From a virus, in IMG/VR virus record IMGVR_UViG_3300042939_000736, positions 1-64,000 of that record: a stretch of 64,000 nt of DNA. The stretch is one strand, 5' to 3'. The notes beneath the pieces are model-generated. The model was not told where the DNA came from and did no database searches. It worked only from the letters and a program-made list of their open reading frames with translations. Positions 52,541 to 61,336 of this stretch are shown here, in pieces; the first letter of the stretch is position 1, and every line of letters starts with the position of its first letter. A program made the translations under genes and the position numbers.

Positions 52541-55459
52541 TTATTTTCTATTATCAAAATAAAATATTACTTCACAATACCACTCTAAAAAATGATCATT
52601 AAATAAATCCCATTTAATATCAACACCATCAACAGAATAAACTTCATAATTATCAAAGTTAGAAAGAACATTATCCCTAAACCATTTAAATTTACATTTA
52701 TTAAAATGTTCGTCATCTCTTAAATGAAATTCGGTTACAATCTTAGGAATTGTTTTTAAAAATTCTACGTTGCTTGGTTGAAAAACATCGTATTCCCCAC
52801 CTTCACAATCACATTTTAAAAAATCAATTTTGTTAATATTTTCATTTTCTAAAAATTCTTTAAAACTAAATGTAGGAACACTTTCAGTTATTCCATCCCA
52901 ACTGATTTCAATTTTCTTTTTATCAGTAATTGCTCCCTGTATAATTTTTACATTATCTTCACCAACATTTTTATGAAGAACTTCAATCTGATATGATAAT
53001 GGTTCAACTACATAACATTGTTTTGGATTTTTAGGTAATATTTTATATGTAAATGGACCTAAAGATGCGCCCAAATCTACAACAATATCTCCTTCTTCAA
53101 CTTCAAAGAATCTTTCATATGTATTATTTTCAAATATTTCTTTAGTTGCTTGATTAACATACCAATCACTTTTTTTACCCCAATCGAATGAAGTTTCTTC
53201 ATTTTTTTCAATCATTAATTCTTTATTTATTATTTTGTTTATTTCCAAAATGACCATTTCTGAAGTAATTTCTTTCGTACACTCAAACATCCTATCTGTG
53301 TTTTTATGTAATGGACACCAATTCCAATCACCAGCATCCAATCTTTCCGAATTGAAACATCCGTGACAAACATTTTCATTTATGACTCTGTATGTATTTA
53401 AAGTTGTTTCCGCCCATCTTTCACTAAAACCCGATATTAAAACAATAGGTAATTCACAAGCCCAAGCCAACCAACTAAGACCTGAACCGAGACCAATAAA
53501 AAATTCACATGTTGATAAATCATCAACTACTTCTTGTAGATTTCCCCCTTTAAATAATTTTACACCTTCAGGATAGTTGTTATTCATGTATCCGTTACCT
53601 TCCTTTGAATATATGACACATTCATAACCAAGGGATAAAAGGTAGTTCACAACTTCTTGCCATCCATTTGTGTTGTTCCAATATTTTGCCTGAGCAGTTG
53701 AATGAAAACCAATACCAACTTTTTTTTCTTTTTTTATTTTAGGTAATTTTAATTTTGGTCTTATTTCATTGTATTGTAAACCTAATATATCTGAAGCCGT
53801 TTTTTGTAATGGTTGTTTTTTTACATCGACTTTGTGGATATTTGAATTGATAGTCCCATCTTCATTGTAAAACCAACCTAATCTATATTGTGCGTATATG
53901 TTTTGAACAATAACACCCGGTTCGACAAATTCAATTTCTGTATATTGTTCTTTGAACAAATAGTTCATGAAGGTAGAAACGATTAGTTTACATTTGTGTT
54001 TGATTCTAAATTCTTCACAATATGGTAACCATGCTAAGGTATCCCCTAAAGATTTTGAACCGAATGATATGTAGACTCTTTTATTTTCCAAGTTAAGTAA
54101 ATTACTATAAATTAGTTGTCCATTTTCTTTTACTTCGGTTTTCCAAGGTACATAATATTCCGTATTGAGTCTTACCCAATGGTTGATTGGTAATTCGTTT
54201 GAATAAATTAAATTATTTTCATCATATATTTTTATATCAAGTTTGTTTTCAGTACTACCCAATATTTCCAAAAAAGGATTAACAACAAAATGTTGATTAA
54301 ACGTGTAATCATTTTTGTGTTTTTGGTTTTGTACTTTGTCATTTTCTAAAACTCTTTTATAAAATGAATATAATTGTTCCCCAAAATCTTGTTGGGTTTC
54401 TATTTCATATGAAGATTCTTTTTCAATTAAACTTAATAATTGTTCTGATATTTTTTTATAATCATCATTTTCAATACTTGTGATGTATCTGTCGAACATC
54501 CCCATGTACTGAGGTAGGTTTCTGGTCAATATTTTCATTCCGTAGTTGATTGCTTCTCTTACAACCAAAGGATTACATTCCCATGTTGAATTGAACATCA
54601 AAACATCACATGACTCCATGAATTTATCAACGTCATTTCTTTCACCCCATACCGTAACATTTGAAGGTAAGTTTTCCATTATTGGTTTCCAATAAGATTC
54701 AAAATTGGGGGCTTGGTTTCCTATGAAGTGAAAATGTAAATCGGGATTAGTATGTTCCAATAATTTTGCAACTTCGATACCTTCTTTTTGATTTTTTCCT
54801 TCGGTCCAAAGACCAACATTAAGAATGTGTGTTTTCATTGGGTCCAACCCAAGATTTTCTCTTTCTGTTATTTTTTTCAAAAGAGGTATTTTATGATGTT
54901 CATAATAGATTTGTAATTCTTCTAAAATAGGTTTGACTTTGTTTTCATATGGGTACAAATGAAGTTCTTTAAGTGATCTTTCAGATTCAAAAGTGGTAAA
55001 ATGAAAAGGACTAACGAATGAATATGCGTCAGGATGAAATTTTTTATTATTTGGGTTAAACCAAACATTGTGACACGTTTCAACAATATTCCAAGATCGT
55101 TGATTATCATAAAGTTCGTTCAAAATGTCCAATGTAATTTTATTAAAACTTTCAAAGGCTTCGGGTATTTCTTCTGAATGAATGATATCTATTTTTAAAT
55201 CCTTAATTATTTTTAAAAGTTCTTTTTTTCTACTTGATTCTGTTGTTGATCCCAAAGTAAAAAAATGACCTACATCTAATAAATCAATGATTTTGTTTCT
55301 TTGTACGATATATGTGTCACTAAATTGAGAATATTCTACTAAAAAAATATCAAGTTTATCTTTGTATTTCAGAAGTGATTCAATTCTTTTTAGGACAAAC
55401 TGTGGCATACCACCAGTTGATAAATGTGGCGTTAGATATAGTATTTTAATTTTTTGCAT
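52541..55459 (-). CDS. Three-domain fusion: GT4 glycosyltransferase, Aah/TibC-like O-heptosyltransferase, FkbM methyltransferase
   Basis: 972 residues. Domain 1 (about 1-380) is a GT4-like GT-B enzyme: KILYLTPHLSTGGMPQFVLK and ILNVGLWTEGKNQKEGIEVA with STWECNPLVVREAINYGM. Domain 2 (about 410-760) matches autotransporter O-heptosyltransferases of the Aah/TibC type: VYISFGSKSLGDTLAWLPYC, HSTAQAKYWNNTNGWQEVV, GYECVIYSKEGNGYM, FFIGLGSGLSWLAWACELPI, and a four-Cys iron-finger pattern CHGCFN-x-NWCP-x-FECTKEIT near 695-730. Domain 3 (about 780-972) is FkbM: IVVDLGASLGPFTYKI and IDFLKCDCEGGEYDVF. Aah/TibC enzymes put heptose on Ser/Thr of repetitive surface proteins. It is convergent with, and 32 bases from, the giant Gly-Thr-Xaa gene. 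Confidence 0.87.
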   Translation of the reverse strand: MQKIKILYLTPHLSTGGMPQFVLKRIESLLKYKDKLDIFLVEYSQFSDTYIVQRNKIIDLLDVGHFFTLGSTTESSRKKELLKIIKDLKIDIIHSEEIPEAFESFNKITLDILNELYDNQRSWNIVETCHNVWFNPNNKKFHPDAYSFVSPFHFTTFESERSLKELHLYPYENKVKPILEELQIYYEHHKIPLLKKITERENLGLDPMKTHILNVGLWTEGKNQKEGIEVAKLLEHTNPDLHFHFIGNQAPNFESYWKPIMENLPSNVTVWGERNDVDKFMESCDVLMFNSTWECNPLVVREAINYGMKILTRNLPQYMGMFDRYITSIENDDYKKISEQLLSLIEKESSYEIETQQDFGEQLYSFYKRVLENDKVQNQKHKNDYTFNQHFVVNPFLEILGSTENKLDIKIYDENNLIYSNELPINHWVRLNTEYYVPWKTEVKENGQLIYSNLLNLENKRVYISFGSKSLGDTLAWLPYCEEFRIKHKCKLIVSTFMNYLFKEQYTEIEFVEPGVIVQNIYAQYRLGWFYNEDGTINSNIHKVDVKKQPLQKTASDILGLQYNEIRPKLKLPKIKKEKKVGIGFHSTAQAKYWNNTNGWQEVVNYLLSLGYECVIYSKEGNGYMNNNYPEGVKLFKGGNLQEVVDDLSTCEFFIGLGSGLSWLAWACELPIVLISGFSERWAETTLNTYRVINENVCHGCFNSERLDAGDWNWCPLHKNTDRMFECTKEITSEMVILEINKIINKELMIEKNEETSFDWGKKSDWYVNQATKEIFENNTYERFFEVEEGDIVVDLGASLGPFTYKILPKNPKQCYVVEPLSYQIEVLHKNVGEDNVKIIQGAITDKKKIEISWDGITESVPTFSFKEFLENENINKIDFLKCDCEGGEYDVFQPSNVEFLKTIPKIVTEFHLRDDEHFNKCKFKWFRDNVLSNFDNYEVYSVDGVDIKWDLFNDHFLEWYCEVIFYFDNRK

Positions 55460-55494
55460 AAATAAAAAATAAGTTTAGACTTAATAAATTAAAG

Positions 55495-55502
55495 TATTTA
55501 TT
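55495..55502 (+). promoter_or_regulatory. TATTTATT box before the first LamG gene
   Basis: TATTTATTTAATAAAC lies 13 bases before the ATG at 55516, in the 56-base divergent gap. Confidence 0.45.
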
Positions 55503-55515
55503 TAATAAACAATAA

Positions 55516-56517
55516 ATGCCAAACTCAGTTAAATATTCAACAACAGGGGATACTCGATCAATAAAAAAAGGAAATTTGTATTTTGGTGTTGGTGACGTTC
55601 CAAAAGGACCAAGTACCAACACATCTTATTTTAATGGTATTACACCTGTTACTGGTGGTTATACTGTATATAGGTACGAGCCAACACAAAGTAGTAAACT
55701 TGCTTTTTATACTAATCAAACAGGAACTGATCTTGTAAATTATACAAATAATTTTTTAGGACAAAACTTTTCAACATCAACACAATGTGTGAATTGGTTC
55801 AACACACAAACGAATTATGTTTGTGTAAATAAAGACTATGACCCAATAATTACTTCAGGACTGACTCTATGTTTAGACGCGTCTTTCACCCCATCATATT
55901 CTACTTCTGGAAATTCTTGGTATGATTTATCATATAATTCATTTACAACAACTTTAGTTAATGGACCAACATTTGATTCGGGAAATGGCGGATCAATACA
56001 GTTTGATGGAACCGACGATCAATGTGTAGTTACGTCAAATGGGTTTGGTACGTTCAATAATCAGAAATATACAATCGAGGCTTGGGTTAATTTTGCAAGT
56101 AATAGTGGGGATATTCCAATTTTTAGTTATGATTATTCAAGTTTTAACAACCCATATTATTCTGCTCACCTTAGAAACACGGGTACGGGACAAATATTTT
56201 TAGGTTGGAACATGTCGGGATTTTATTACAATATACAAACTACATCGACTGTGATTTTTCCCAATACTTGGTATTATGTTGTTGGTATTGTTGAAAGTGG
56301 AAGACAACAAATTTATGTTAATAGTAACTTGTGGGCTAGTGGGACTATATCAGGAACAATAACATTTTATAACACTCCTGTTTATGTTGGGTATTTTCCA
56401 AATGCACCTTTAGTCATGAATGGAAAAATTGCCGTGGTTAGAGTTTATAATAGAGCATTTTCTTCTTCAGAAGTAAGTCAAAATTGGAATGCACAAAAAA
56501 CAAGATTCGGATATTAA
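55516..56517 (+). CDS. LamG/ConA-like virion protein, 333 aa
   Basis: Residues 1-110 are an N-terminal domain (TRSIKKGNLYFGVGDVPKGP). Residues 115-330 form a LamG-like jelly-roll: GLTLCLDASFTPSYSTSGNS, IQFDGTDDQCVV, YTIEAWVNF, TWYYVVGIVESGRQQIYVN and GKIAVVRVYNRAFSSSEVSQ, the standard Laminin_G_3 end. These domains often bind glycans and occur on phage fibres and metazoan-like adhesins. It has a box-type promoter and a paralogue immediately downstream with the same C-terminal signature W-N-x-x-K-x-RFG. Confidence 0.8.
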   Translation: MPNSVKYSTTGDTRSIKKGNLYFGVGDVPKGPSTNTSYFNGITPVTGGYTVYRYEPTQSSKLAFYTNQTGTDLVNYTNNFLGQNFSTSTQCVNWFNTQTNYVCVNKDYDPIITSGLTLCLDASFTPSYSTSGNSWYDLSYNSFTTTLVNGPTFDSGNGGSIQFDGTDDQCVVTSNGFGTFNNQKYTIEAWVNFASNSGDIPIFSYDYSSFNNPYYSAHLRNTGTGQIFLGWNMSGFYYNIQTTSTVIFPNTWYYVVGIVESGRQQIYVNSNLWASGTISGTITFYNTPVYVGYFPNAPLVMNGKIAVVRVYNRAFSSSEVSQNWNAQKTRFGY

Positions 56518-56539
56518 GGAATTAAATTTTGAAACATAA

Positions 56540-56547
56540 TATTTATT
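56540..56547 (+). promoter_or_regulatory. TATTTATT box before the second LamG gene
   Basis: TATTTATTTAAAAAAA lies 11 bases before the ATG at 56559. It also decides against a start at the upstream in-frame TTG (56529), which would place the box inside the gene. Confidence 0.5.
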
Positions 56548-56558
56548 TAAAAAAAGTT

Positions 56559-57551
56559 ATGTCAACATCTAGACCTTTTTCATATAATACTGGCTCAACA
56601 ATAAATGGTACAATACAAGTTGGAAGTTTGGCGGTAGGATTCCCAACCGTAGGATTTGATTCTACTGGTTTAGAATGGTGGAATGGTCCTGATGAAGATT
56701 TAGGTTATGTTATTGCACAACCCGTACCAAATGATAGTCAACCAACACCTGTGCTTGGACAAACCGCTTCTGTTGGTTTTTTTAGAACCAACGGTTTTGA
56801 TGATAATGAATTTTTAGACATAACAAATATTTTGTTAGGAACAAATTATATAGATCCATTTTTAGCATCCTCTGCACTTACAGTAAATGGATTTTGGAAT
56901 TCTTATCCTAATCCAGTTTTATATTTAGACGCTGGTGACCCTGCTAGTTATTCAGGAAGTGGTTCCGTTTGGATTGATACAATAGGAGGTAAAACTTTCA
57001 ACTTAGTTAATGGACCATCTTACGGTCCTGGTTTTGGTGGAATTCTTAACTTCAACGCGTCAAGTGGTCAATACGCCCAATGTAACACGAGTTTACCAAA
57101 TTTGAGTAATTGGACGGTTTCTGTTTGGAATTATTATGATGGTACAAACGTCGGAGGAGCACCTTGTATTGTTACTGAAATTTATCCGGGTACTACAAGC
57201 AACATAAATTATTCAATTGGTGTGAATAATAGTGGATTTAACGCCGGGTTTTTCAATGGGGCTTGGAGAGAAAGTGGAACCTATTCATTAAGTCCAAATA
57301 ATTGGTATTTTATTGTTGGCACATATGATGGTAACACATTGAAACTATATATTAATAATACTTTAGTTGGTACAGGAAATTACACTGGTACTCCTATATC
57401 ATCTCAAGGAGGAATAAGGTTGATGAGAAGATGGGATCTTCCCGATTATTGGGGCGGACTGTTAGGTACTGTTGGTATATATGACTTTGCACTCAATTCA
57501 GGACAAATATCTGCAATATGGAATACAACTAAATCAAGGTTTGGTTTGTAA
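56559..57551 (+). CDS. LamG/ConA-like virion protein, paralogue
   Basis: Start taken as ATG 56559 (MSTSRPFSYNTGSTINGTIQ) because of the promoter box just upstream. Residues 125-330 form the same jelly-roll as the preceding gene: NPVLYLDAGDPASYSGSGSV, LNFNASSGQYAQCNTSLPNL, WTVSVWNYYDGTN, NWYFIVGTYDGNTLKLYINN and GLLGTVGIYDFALNSGQISA, ending KSRFGL. The N-terminal domain differs from the first copy. Tandem paralogues with different N-terminal ends suggest two fibre tips with different attachment sites or receptors. Confidence 0.78.
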   Translation: MSTSRPFSYNTGSTINGTIQVGSLAVGFPTVGFDSTGLEWWNGPDEDLGYVIAQPVPNDSQPTPVLGQTASVGFFRTNGFDDNEFLDITNILLGTNYIDPFLASSALTVNGFWNSYPNPVLYLDAGDPASYSGSGSVWIDTIGGKTFNLVNGPSYGPGFGGILNFNASSGQYAQCNTSLPNLSNWTVSVWNYYDGTNVGGAPCIVTEIYPGTTSNINYSIGVNNSGFNAGFFNGAWRESGTYSLSPNNWYFIVGTYDGNTLKLYINNTLVGTGNYTGTPISSQGGIRLMRRWDLPDYWGGLLGTVGIYDFALNSGQISAIWNTTKSRFGL

Positions 57552-57555
57552 AATC

Positions 57556-57583
57556 AAATATAAAATTTCTACATTTTATATTT
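57556..57583 (+). terminator. AT-only hairpin after the second LamG gene
   Basis: A perfect 11-base inverted repeat (AAATATAAAAT / ATTTTATATTT) with a TTCTAC loop, 4 bases after the stop, followed by TCTTT. It lacks GC pairs, so termination strength is uncertain. Confidence 0.4.
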
Positions 57584-57604
57584 CTTTAAGTTATATTTTA
57601 ATTA

Positions 57605-58537
57605 ATGAAAGAAATTTGTATTGATGTTACAGGTTGTCGTGCTTTGGGCGACACTTTATGTGCAACACCTGTGGTTAAAAAAATAAGTAATACTTATAAT
57701 AAAAAAGTTTCGGTAGTTTCTCACCACCCAAAATTATTTACTAACTTATCATACGTTGAAAACAGTTTTGAATACAACCCAAAATTGTTTGATGATTTGA
57801 AAAAAGATTACGATATCTTTCCAACTTTTGATGTGTCATACAAAGACAATGGAATTTGTAACAAGCACAACTCTATGGATATAAGACAACTACACGCAAT
57901 AAACTTAGGATTTATGTTGACTAAAGAAGAATCTTCTTTGGATTATGTACCAGATGCTTGTATCTTACCCATTTTACCAAAAAAATACGTTTTAATCCAC
58001 CCCGTTCAAAATTGGAATTCAAGGACATGGCCGGCCAAAAATTGGCAAATATTAACAAAACTTTTAAATGAAAAAGGAATTTACGTTGTATCTGTTGGAA
58101 AAGATTCTTCTGAATTAGGTGGGTCTAATGTAGATAAACCCGTTTTCAATTTTGAAATAGAACTTGGATTAAATCTTATGAACAAAACAACTTTGGATGA
58201 AACATGGTATCTGTTAAATGGTTGTTCTTGTTTTGTAACTATGGACTCTGGACTATTACATTTAGCCGGTACAACAGATTGTGAAATACTACAACTTGGT
58301 AGCTCAATAGATCCTGAATTCAGAGCACCATATAGACATGGTTCACAAGAATATAAGTATCATTATGTTAGAGGGGGTTGTGGTTTACATTGTGCTTCTG
58401 ATATGAAGTATGGCGTTAGAGAATGGGGATCGATACAAGGAATACCATCTTTAGTTAATTGTTTAGAAAGAAAAAAAACTTTTGAGTGTCATCCTTCTGT
58501 TTTACAGATTTATCAAAAAATCTTAGAAATAATATAA
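57605..58537 (+). CDS. GT9-family heptosyltransferase-like protein
   Basis: GT9 features: CIDVTGCRALGDTLCATPVV (N-terminal GD(x)L loop), YVLIHPVQNWNSRTWPAKNW followed by QILTKLLNEKGIYVVSVGKD (HP...sr.wp..W...L pattern) and SCFVTMDSGLLHLAGTTDCE (DSG.(m/l)H.A donor site). A Cys-containing C-terminal segment (GGCGLHCASDMKYG; FECHPSVLQIYQKI) again looks like the metal-finger end of Aah/TibC enzymes. GT9 proteins use ADP-heptose; the substrate here is inferred. It lies after the LamG genes on the plus strand. Confidence 0.82.
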   Translation: MKEICIDVTGCRALGDTLCATPVVKKISNTYNKKVSVVSHHPKLFTNLSYVENSFEYNPKLFDDLKKDYDIFPTFDVSYKDNGICNKHNSMDIRQLHAINLGFMLTKEESSLDYVPDACILPILPKKYVLIHPVQNWNSRTWPAKNWQILTKLLNEKGIYVVSVGKDSSELGGSNVDKPVFNFEIELGLNLMNKTTLDETWYLLNGCSCFVTMDSGLLHLAGTTDCEILQLGSSIDPEFRAPYRHGSQEYKYHYVRGGCGLHCASDMKYGVREWGSIQGIPSLVNCLERKKTFECHPSVLQIYQKILEII

Positions 58538-58542
58538 GTTTG

Positions 58543-58550
58543 TATTTATT
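58543..58550 (+). promoter_or_regulatory. TATTTATT box before the gene at 58566
   Basis: TATTTATTAAAAAAAACC lies 15 bases before the GTG start at 58566, directly after the preceding stop. Confidence 0.4.
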
Positions 58551-58565
58551 AAAAAAAACCAAACA

Positions 58566-59036
58566 GTGTCACAACAAATAACAATTACAGGAATAACAGG
58601 CACCCCACCATATGATATATATGTTTGTGATATAACAAACACAATCTGTGTTTTTGTAACCGGATTAACTAGTTGTCCACCAACGTATAGTTTTTACGTC
58701 CCATCACCCTTAAATAATTCATCGTCTATTATTTTAAAGATAATTGATTCTGATGCTTGTGAAACCTTTCAACTTTTCAATTGTTTTACACCAACACCTA
58801 CTCCAACACCTACCCCCACACCAAGTCCTTTACCCACTTCTTGTAACTGTATTTCAGTAAGGTCAAACACAATGGATGGTGGAACATTTGATTTTATAGA
58901 TTGTTTTGGAAATCTTAACACATTTGTCCCAGTACCTTTTGGTAGTACGTTGTATTTTTGTGGTTCGAACCCGTCCAATTTTAACAACGTAAATCTTACT
59001 GTTGGTTTACCATGTGTGCTTAATGTTTGTCCATAA
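58566..59036 (+). CDS. Small Cys/Thr-Pro-rich virion-type protein
   Basis: The start is GTG (MSQQITITGITGTPPYDIYV). Residues 1-75 are a beta domain of the kind that opens many small tail-associated proteins here. A FTPTPTPTPTPTPSPLPTSC linker leads to a second Cys-containing beta domain. The plan (beta domain, Thr-Pro stalk, beta domain) matches the larger protein encoded at 41763-42551. A fibre or decoration protein is likely. Confidence 0.7.
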   Translation: MSQQITITGITGTPPYDIYVCDITNTICVFVTGLTSCPPTYSFYVPSPLNNSSSIILKIIDSDACETFQLFNCFTPTPTPTPTPTPSPLPTSCNCISVRSNTMDGGTFDFIDCFGNLNTFVPVPFGSTLYFCGSNPSNFNNVNLTVGLPCVLNVCP

Positions 59037-59039
59037 AAT

Positions 59040-59047
59040 TATTTATT
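59040..59047 (+). promoter_or_regulatory. TATTTATT box before the GT60-like gene
   Basis: It starts at position 4 after the preceding stop and lies 37 bases before the ATG at 59085, in an otherwise AT-rich 48-base gap. Confidence 0.35.
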
Positions 59048-59084
59048 TTGAATTTAAAAACCGTATTTTTATTCAAAAAACTAA

Positions 59085-60332
59085 ATGAAAATTTTTATAC
59101 AAATTGCATCCTACAGAGATCCACAGTTATTACCCACAATTAAAAACTGTATTGAAAATTCAAAACACCCCGAAAATTTAATTTTTTCAATTGCAAGACA
59201 ATATCACATAGAAGATGGGTTTGATGATTTATCTGAATTTGAAAACGACAATAGATTCAAAGTGATCAACATACCCTACACAGAATCCAAAGGGGTTTGT
59301 TGGGCAAGAAACATGACACAACAACAATACAATAATGAAGAATATACCCTTCAAATTGACTCACACATGAGATTTGAAAAAAATTGGGATGAAACATTAA
59401 TAGGTATGATTAAAGACTTACAGAAAAAAGGATTTAAAAAACCTTTACTAACAAGTTATGTTTCTTCATTCGATCCTGAAAACGATCCAACAGGAAGGGT
59501 AAATGAACCTTGGAGAATGGCTTTCGATAGATTCACACCCGAAGGTTGTGTTTTTTTCTTACCTGAAGTAATTCCTAATTGGAAAGAACTTGATGGTCCT
59601 GTACCATCAAGATTTTATTCCGCACATTTTTGTTTTACCTTGGGTCAATTTTCTAAAGAAGTTCAGCACGATCCTGAATATTATTTTCATGGAGAAGAAA
59701 TATCAATCGCCGTAAGAGCATTTACTCATGGATATGATTTGTTTCACCCACACCGTGTGGTCATTTGGCATGAATACACAAGAAAGGGTAGAACAAAACA
59801 ATGGGATGATGATAAAGAATGGTTTTTGAAAAATGACTTTTCACACTCTAAAAACAGAAAACTATTAGGTGTTGACGGTGAAGAACTTGGGAATTTGTCA
59901 GACTCTTATGGATTTGGAAAACAAAGAACATTAAGAGATTATGAAAAATATTCAGGAATATTGTTTTCAAAAAGGGCGGTTCAAAAATATACTTTAGACA
60001 AAAATTACCCACCAAACCCAAACAATTTTTCTTCTGAAGAAGAATGGGAAAAAAGTTTCTCAATGATTTTCAAACACTGTATTGATGTATCATTTAATGA
60101 CGTACCTGAAAATGATTATGAGTTTTGGGTTGTTGCCTTTCATAATGAAAAAGATGAAACATTATTTAGACATGATGCTGATGTAAAAGAAATAATTCAA
60201 ATGAAAAAAGATCCTGATGGTTATTGTAAAGTATGGAGAGAATTTGATACAACTGAAAAACCCAAGTATTGGGTTGTTTGGCCCTATTCTAAATCCAAGG
60301 GATGGTGTAACAGATTAACAGGTAATTTATAA
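59085..60332 (+). CDS. GT60-like (Skp1-type) GlcNAc transferase
   Basis: The sequence follows the GlcNAc-transferase family (PF11397; Skp1 Hyp-GlcNAc transferase, GT60): KIFIQIASYRDPQLLPTIKN, IFSIARQY, KGVCWARNMTQQQYNNEEYT followed by LQIDSHMRFEKNWDETLI (metal motif DSH), PLLTSYVSSFDPENDP, and the later YFHGEEISIAVRAFTHGYD and HPHRVVIWHEYTR. Family members act on protein hydroxyls rather than lipid or DNA; the donor is usually UDP-GlcNAc. The C-terminal 120 residues (FWVVAFHNEKDETLFRHDAD) are an extra domain. Located in the glycosylation cluster with the next two genes overlapping. Confidence 0.82.
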   Translation: MKIFIQIASYRDPQLLPTIKNCIENSKHPENLIFSIARQYHIEDGFDDLSEFENDNRFKVINIPYTESKGVCWARNMTQQQYNNEEYTLQIDSHMRFEKNWDETLIGMIKDLQKKGFKKPLLTSYVSSFDPENDPTGRVNEPWRMAFDRFTPEGCVFFLPEVIPNWKELDGPVPSRFYSAHFCFTLGQFSKEVQHDPEYYFHGEEISIAVRAFTHGYDLFHPHRVVIWHEYTRKGRTKQWDDDKEWFLKNDFSHSKNRKLLGVDGEELGNLSDSYGFGKQRTLRDYEKYSGILFSKRAVQKYTLDKNYPPNPNNFSSEEEWEKSFSMIFKHCIDVSFNDVPENDYEFWVVAFHNEKDETLFRHDADVKEIIQMKKDPDGYCKVWREFDTTEKPKYWVVWPYSKSKGWCNRLTGNL

Positions 60333-61336
60333 TGATGGAACTTAACATTAGGCACGAATTTAGGGATCTCAGACTTGGTAACAATGAATTTTACGTTACA
60401 AGTTTTTTTAAAAAATTTTATGAAAGTTTAAAAACAAAATATCCTGAAATAAATTTTAGTATAAAAAATGAAACTTCTTTTGGGAAGTATGGTCAGGGGG
60501 GAATTTATAGCTGCATGAATTTTTCTATAGTGAACCCTATCAACAAAAAGTATGTCTTGATTTCTTTTTTTGATAATTGGAAATATCATTTCATGTCTCA
60601 TTTAGGTTGGGAGGCTAATAAAATGGTTCAATTTTTTTATCCCGGCGGATTCAATTTTTATGATTATTTTACCTTTAAGGACACTTCAAAAAATAATTCT
60701 GACTTACAGTTTCCAAAAAACATGGACGATATTTTTACCCCTTTTTATTATGGACCTTACTTTGATTGTTGTTATGAAGAAATTAATAACATATACAAAC
60801 AAAATTTAAACAAGGAAAAAATCAATAAATTGTATTTCAGGGGTTGGATGTGGGATTTCAGAAAAGAAATGGTAAGTAAAATAAATCAAGAAGACATATT
60901 AATAATTGATAAAAATAAAAATAATCAGACTTTAAATTACTTAGAATTTTTAGAAGATAGTTCCAAATATTCTGCGGTATTGAGTTTACCAGGTGGTAAT
61001 GAAATGTGTAATAGAGATATAGAATGTTTTGGAATTGGAGTACCTGTAATAAGACCAGCAGTAAACGTAAAATACAAAGATCCTCTGATACCTAACTATC
61101 ATTATATTAGTTGTTATGATTTTTGTGATTATTCAATTGACGGAAATCCAAAATATATTTCCAACGAAGATTTTCAAAAAAATTTAATAAAAAAATGGAA
61201 CTCAGTAAAAAATAATAAAGAATATTTAGATTTCGTTTCAAAAAATGCAAGATCTTGGTTTGAAAAAAATTGTAGGGTGGATAAAAATATAACGTGCGTT
61301 TTGGAACAATTAAACTTAGAAAAACTTTTTGAATAA
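60332..61336 (+). CDS. GT90/exostosin-like glycosyltransferase
   Basis: KLYFRGWMWDFRKEMVSKIN (an FRG...R motif) and KYSAVLSLPGGNEMCNRDIE followed by CFGIGVPVIRPAV fit the C-terminal donor-binding half of GT90 (CAP10/POGLUT-like) or exostosin-like enzymes, which have a YxxxLxx(D/P)GxxxxxR arrangement and an E/IP step. GT90 includes protein O-glucosyl/xylosyltransferases. The N-terminal half is not recognised. One-base overlaps on both sides show co-translation with the GT60-like and HtrL-like genes. Confidence 0.6.
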   Translation: MMELNIRHEFRDLRLGNNEFYVTSFFKKFYESLKTKYPEINFSIKNETSFGKYGQGGIYSCMNFSIVNPINKKYVLISFFDNWKYHFMSHLGWEANKMVQFFYPGGFNFYDYFTFKDTSKNNSDLQFPKNMDDIFTPFYYGPYFDCCYEEINNIYKQNLNKEKINKLYFRGWMWDFRKEMVSKINQEDILIIDKNKNNQTLNYLEFLEDSSKYSAVLSLPGGNEMCNRDIECFGIGVPVIRPAVNVKYKDPLIPNYHYISCYDFCDYSIDGNPKYISNEDFQKNLIKKWNSVKNNKEYLDFVSKNARSWFEKNCRVDKNITCVLEQLNLEKLFE

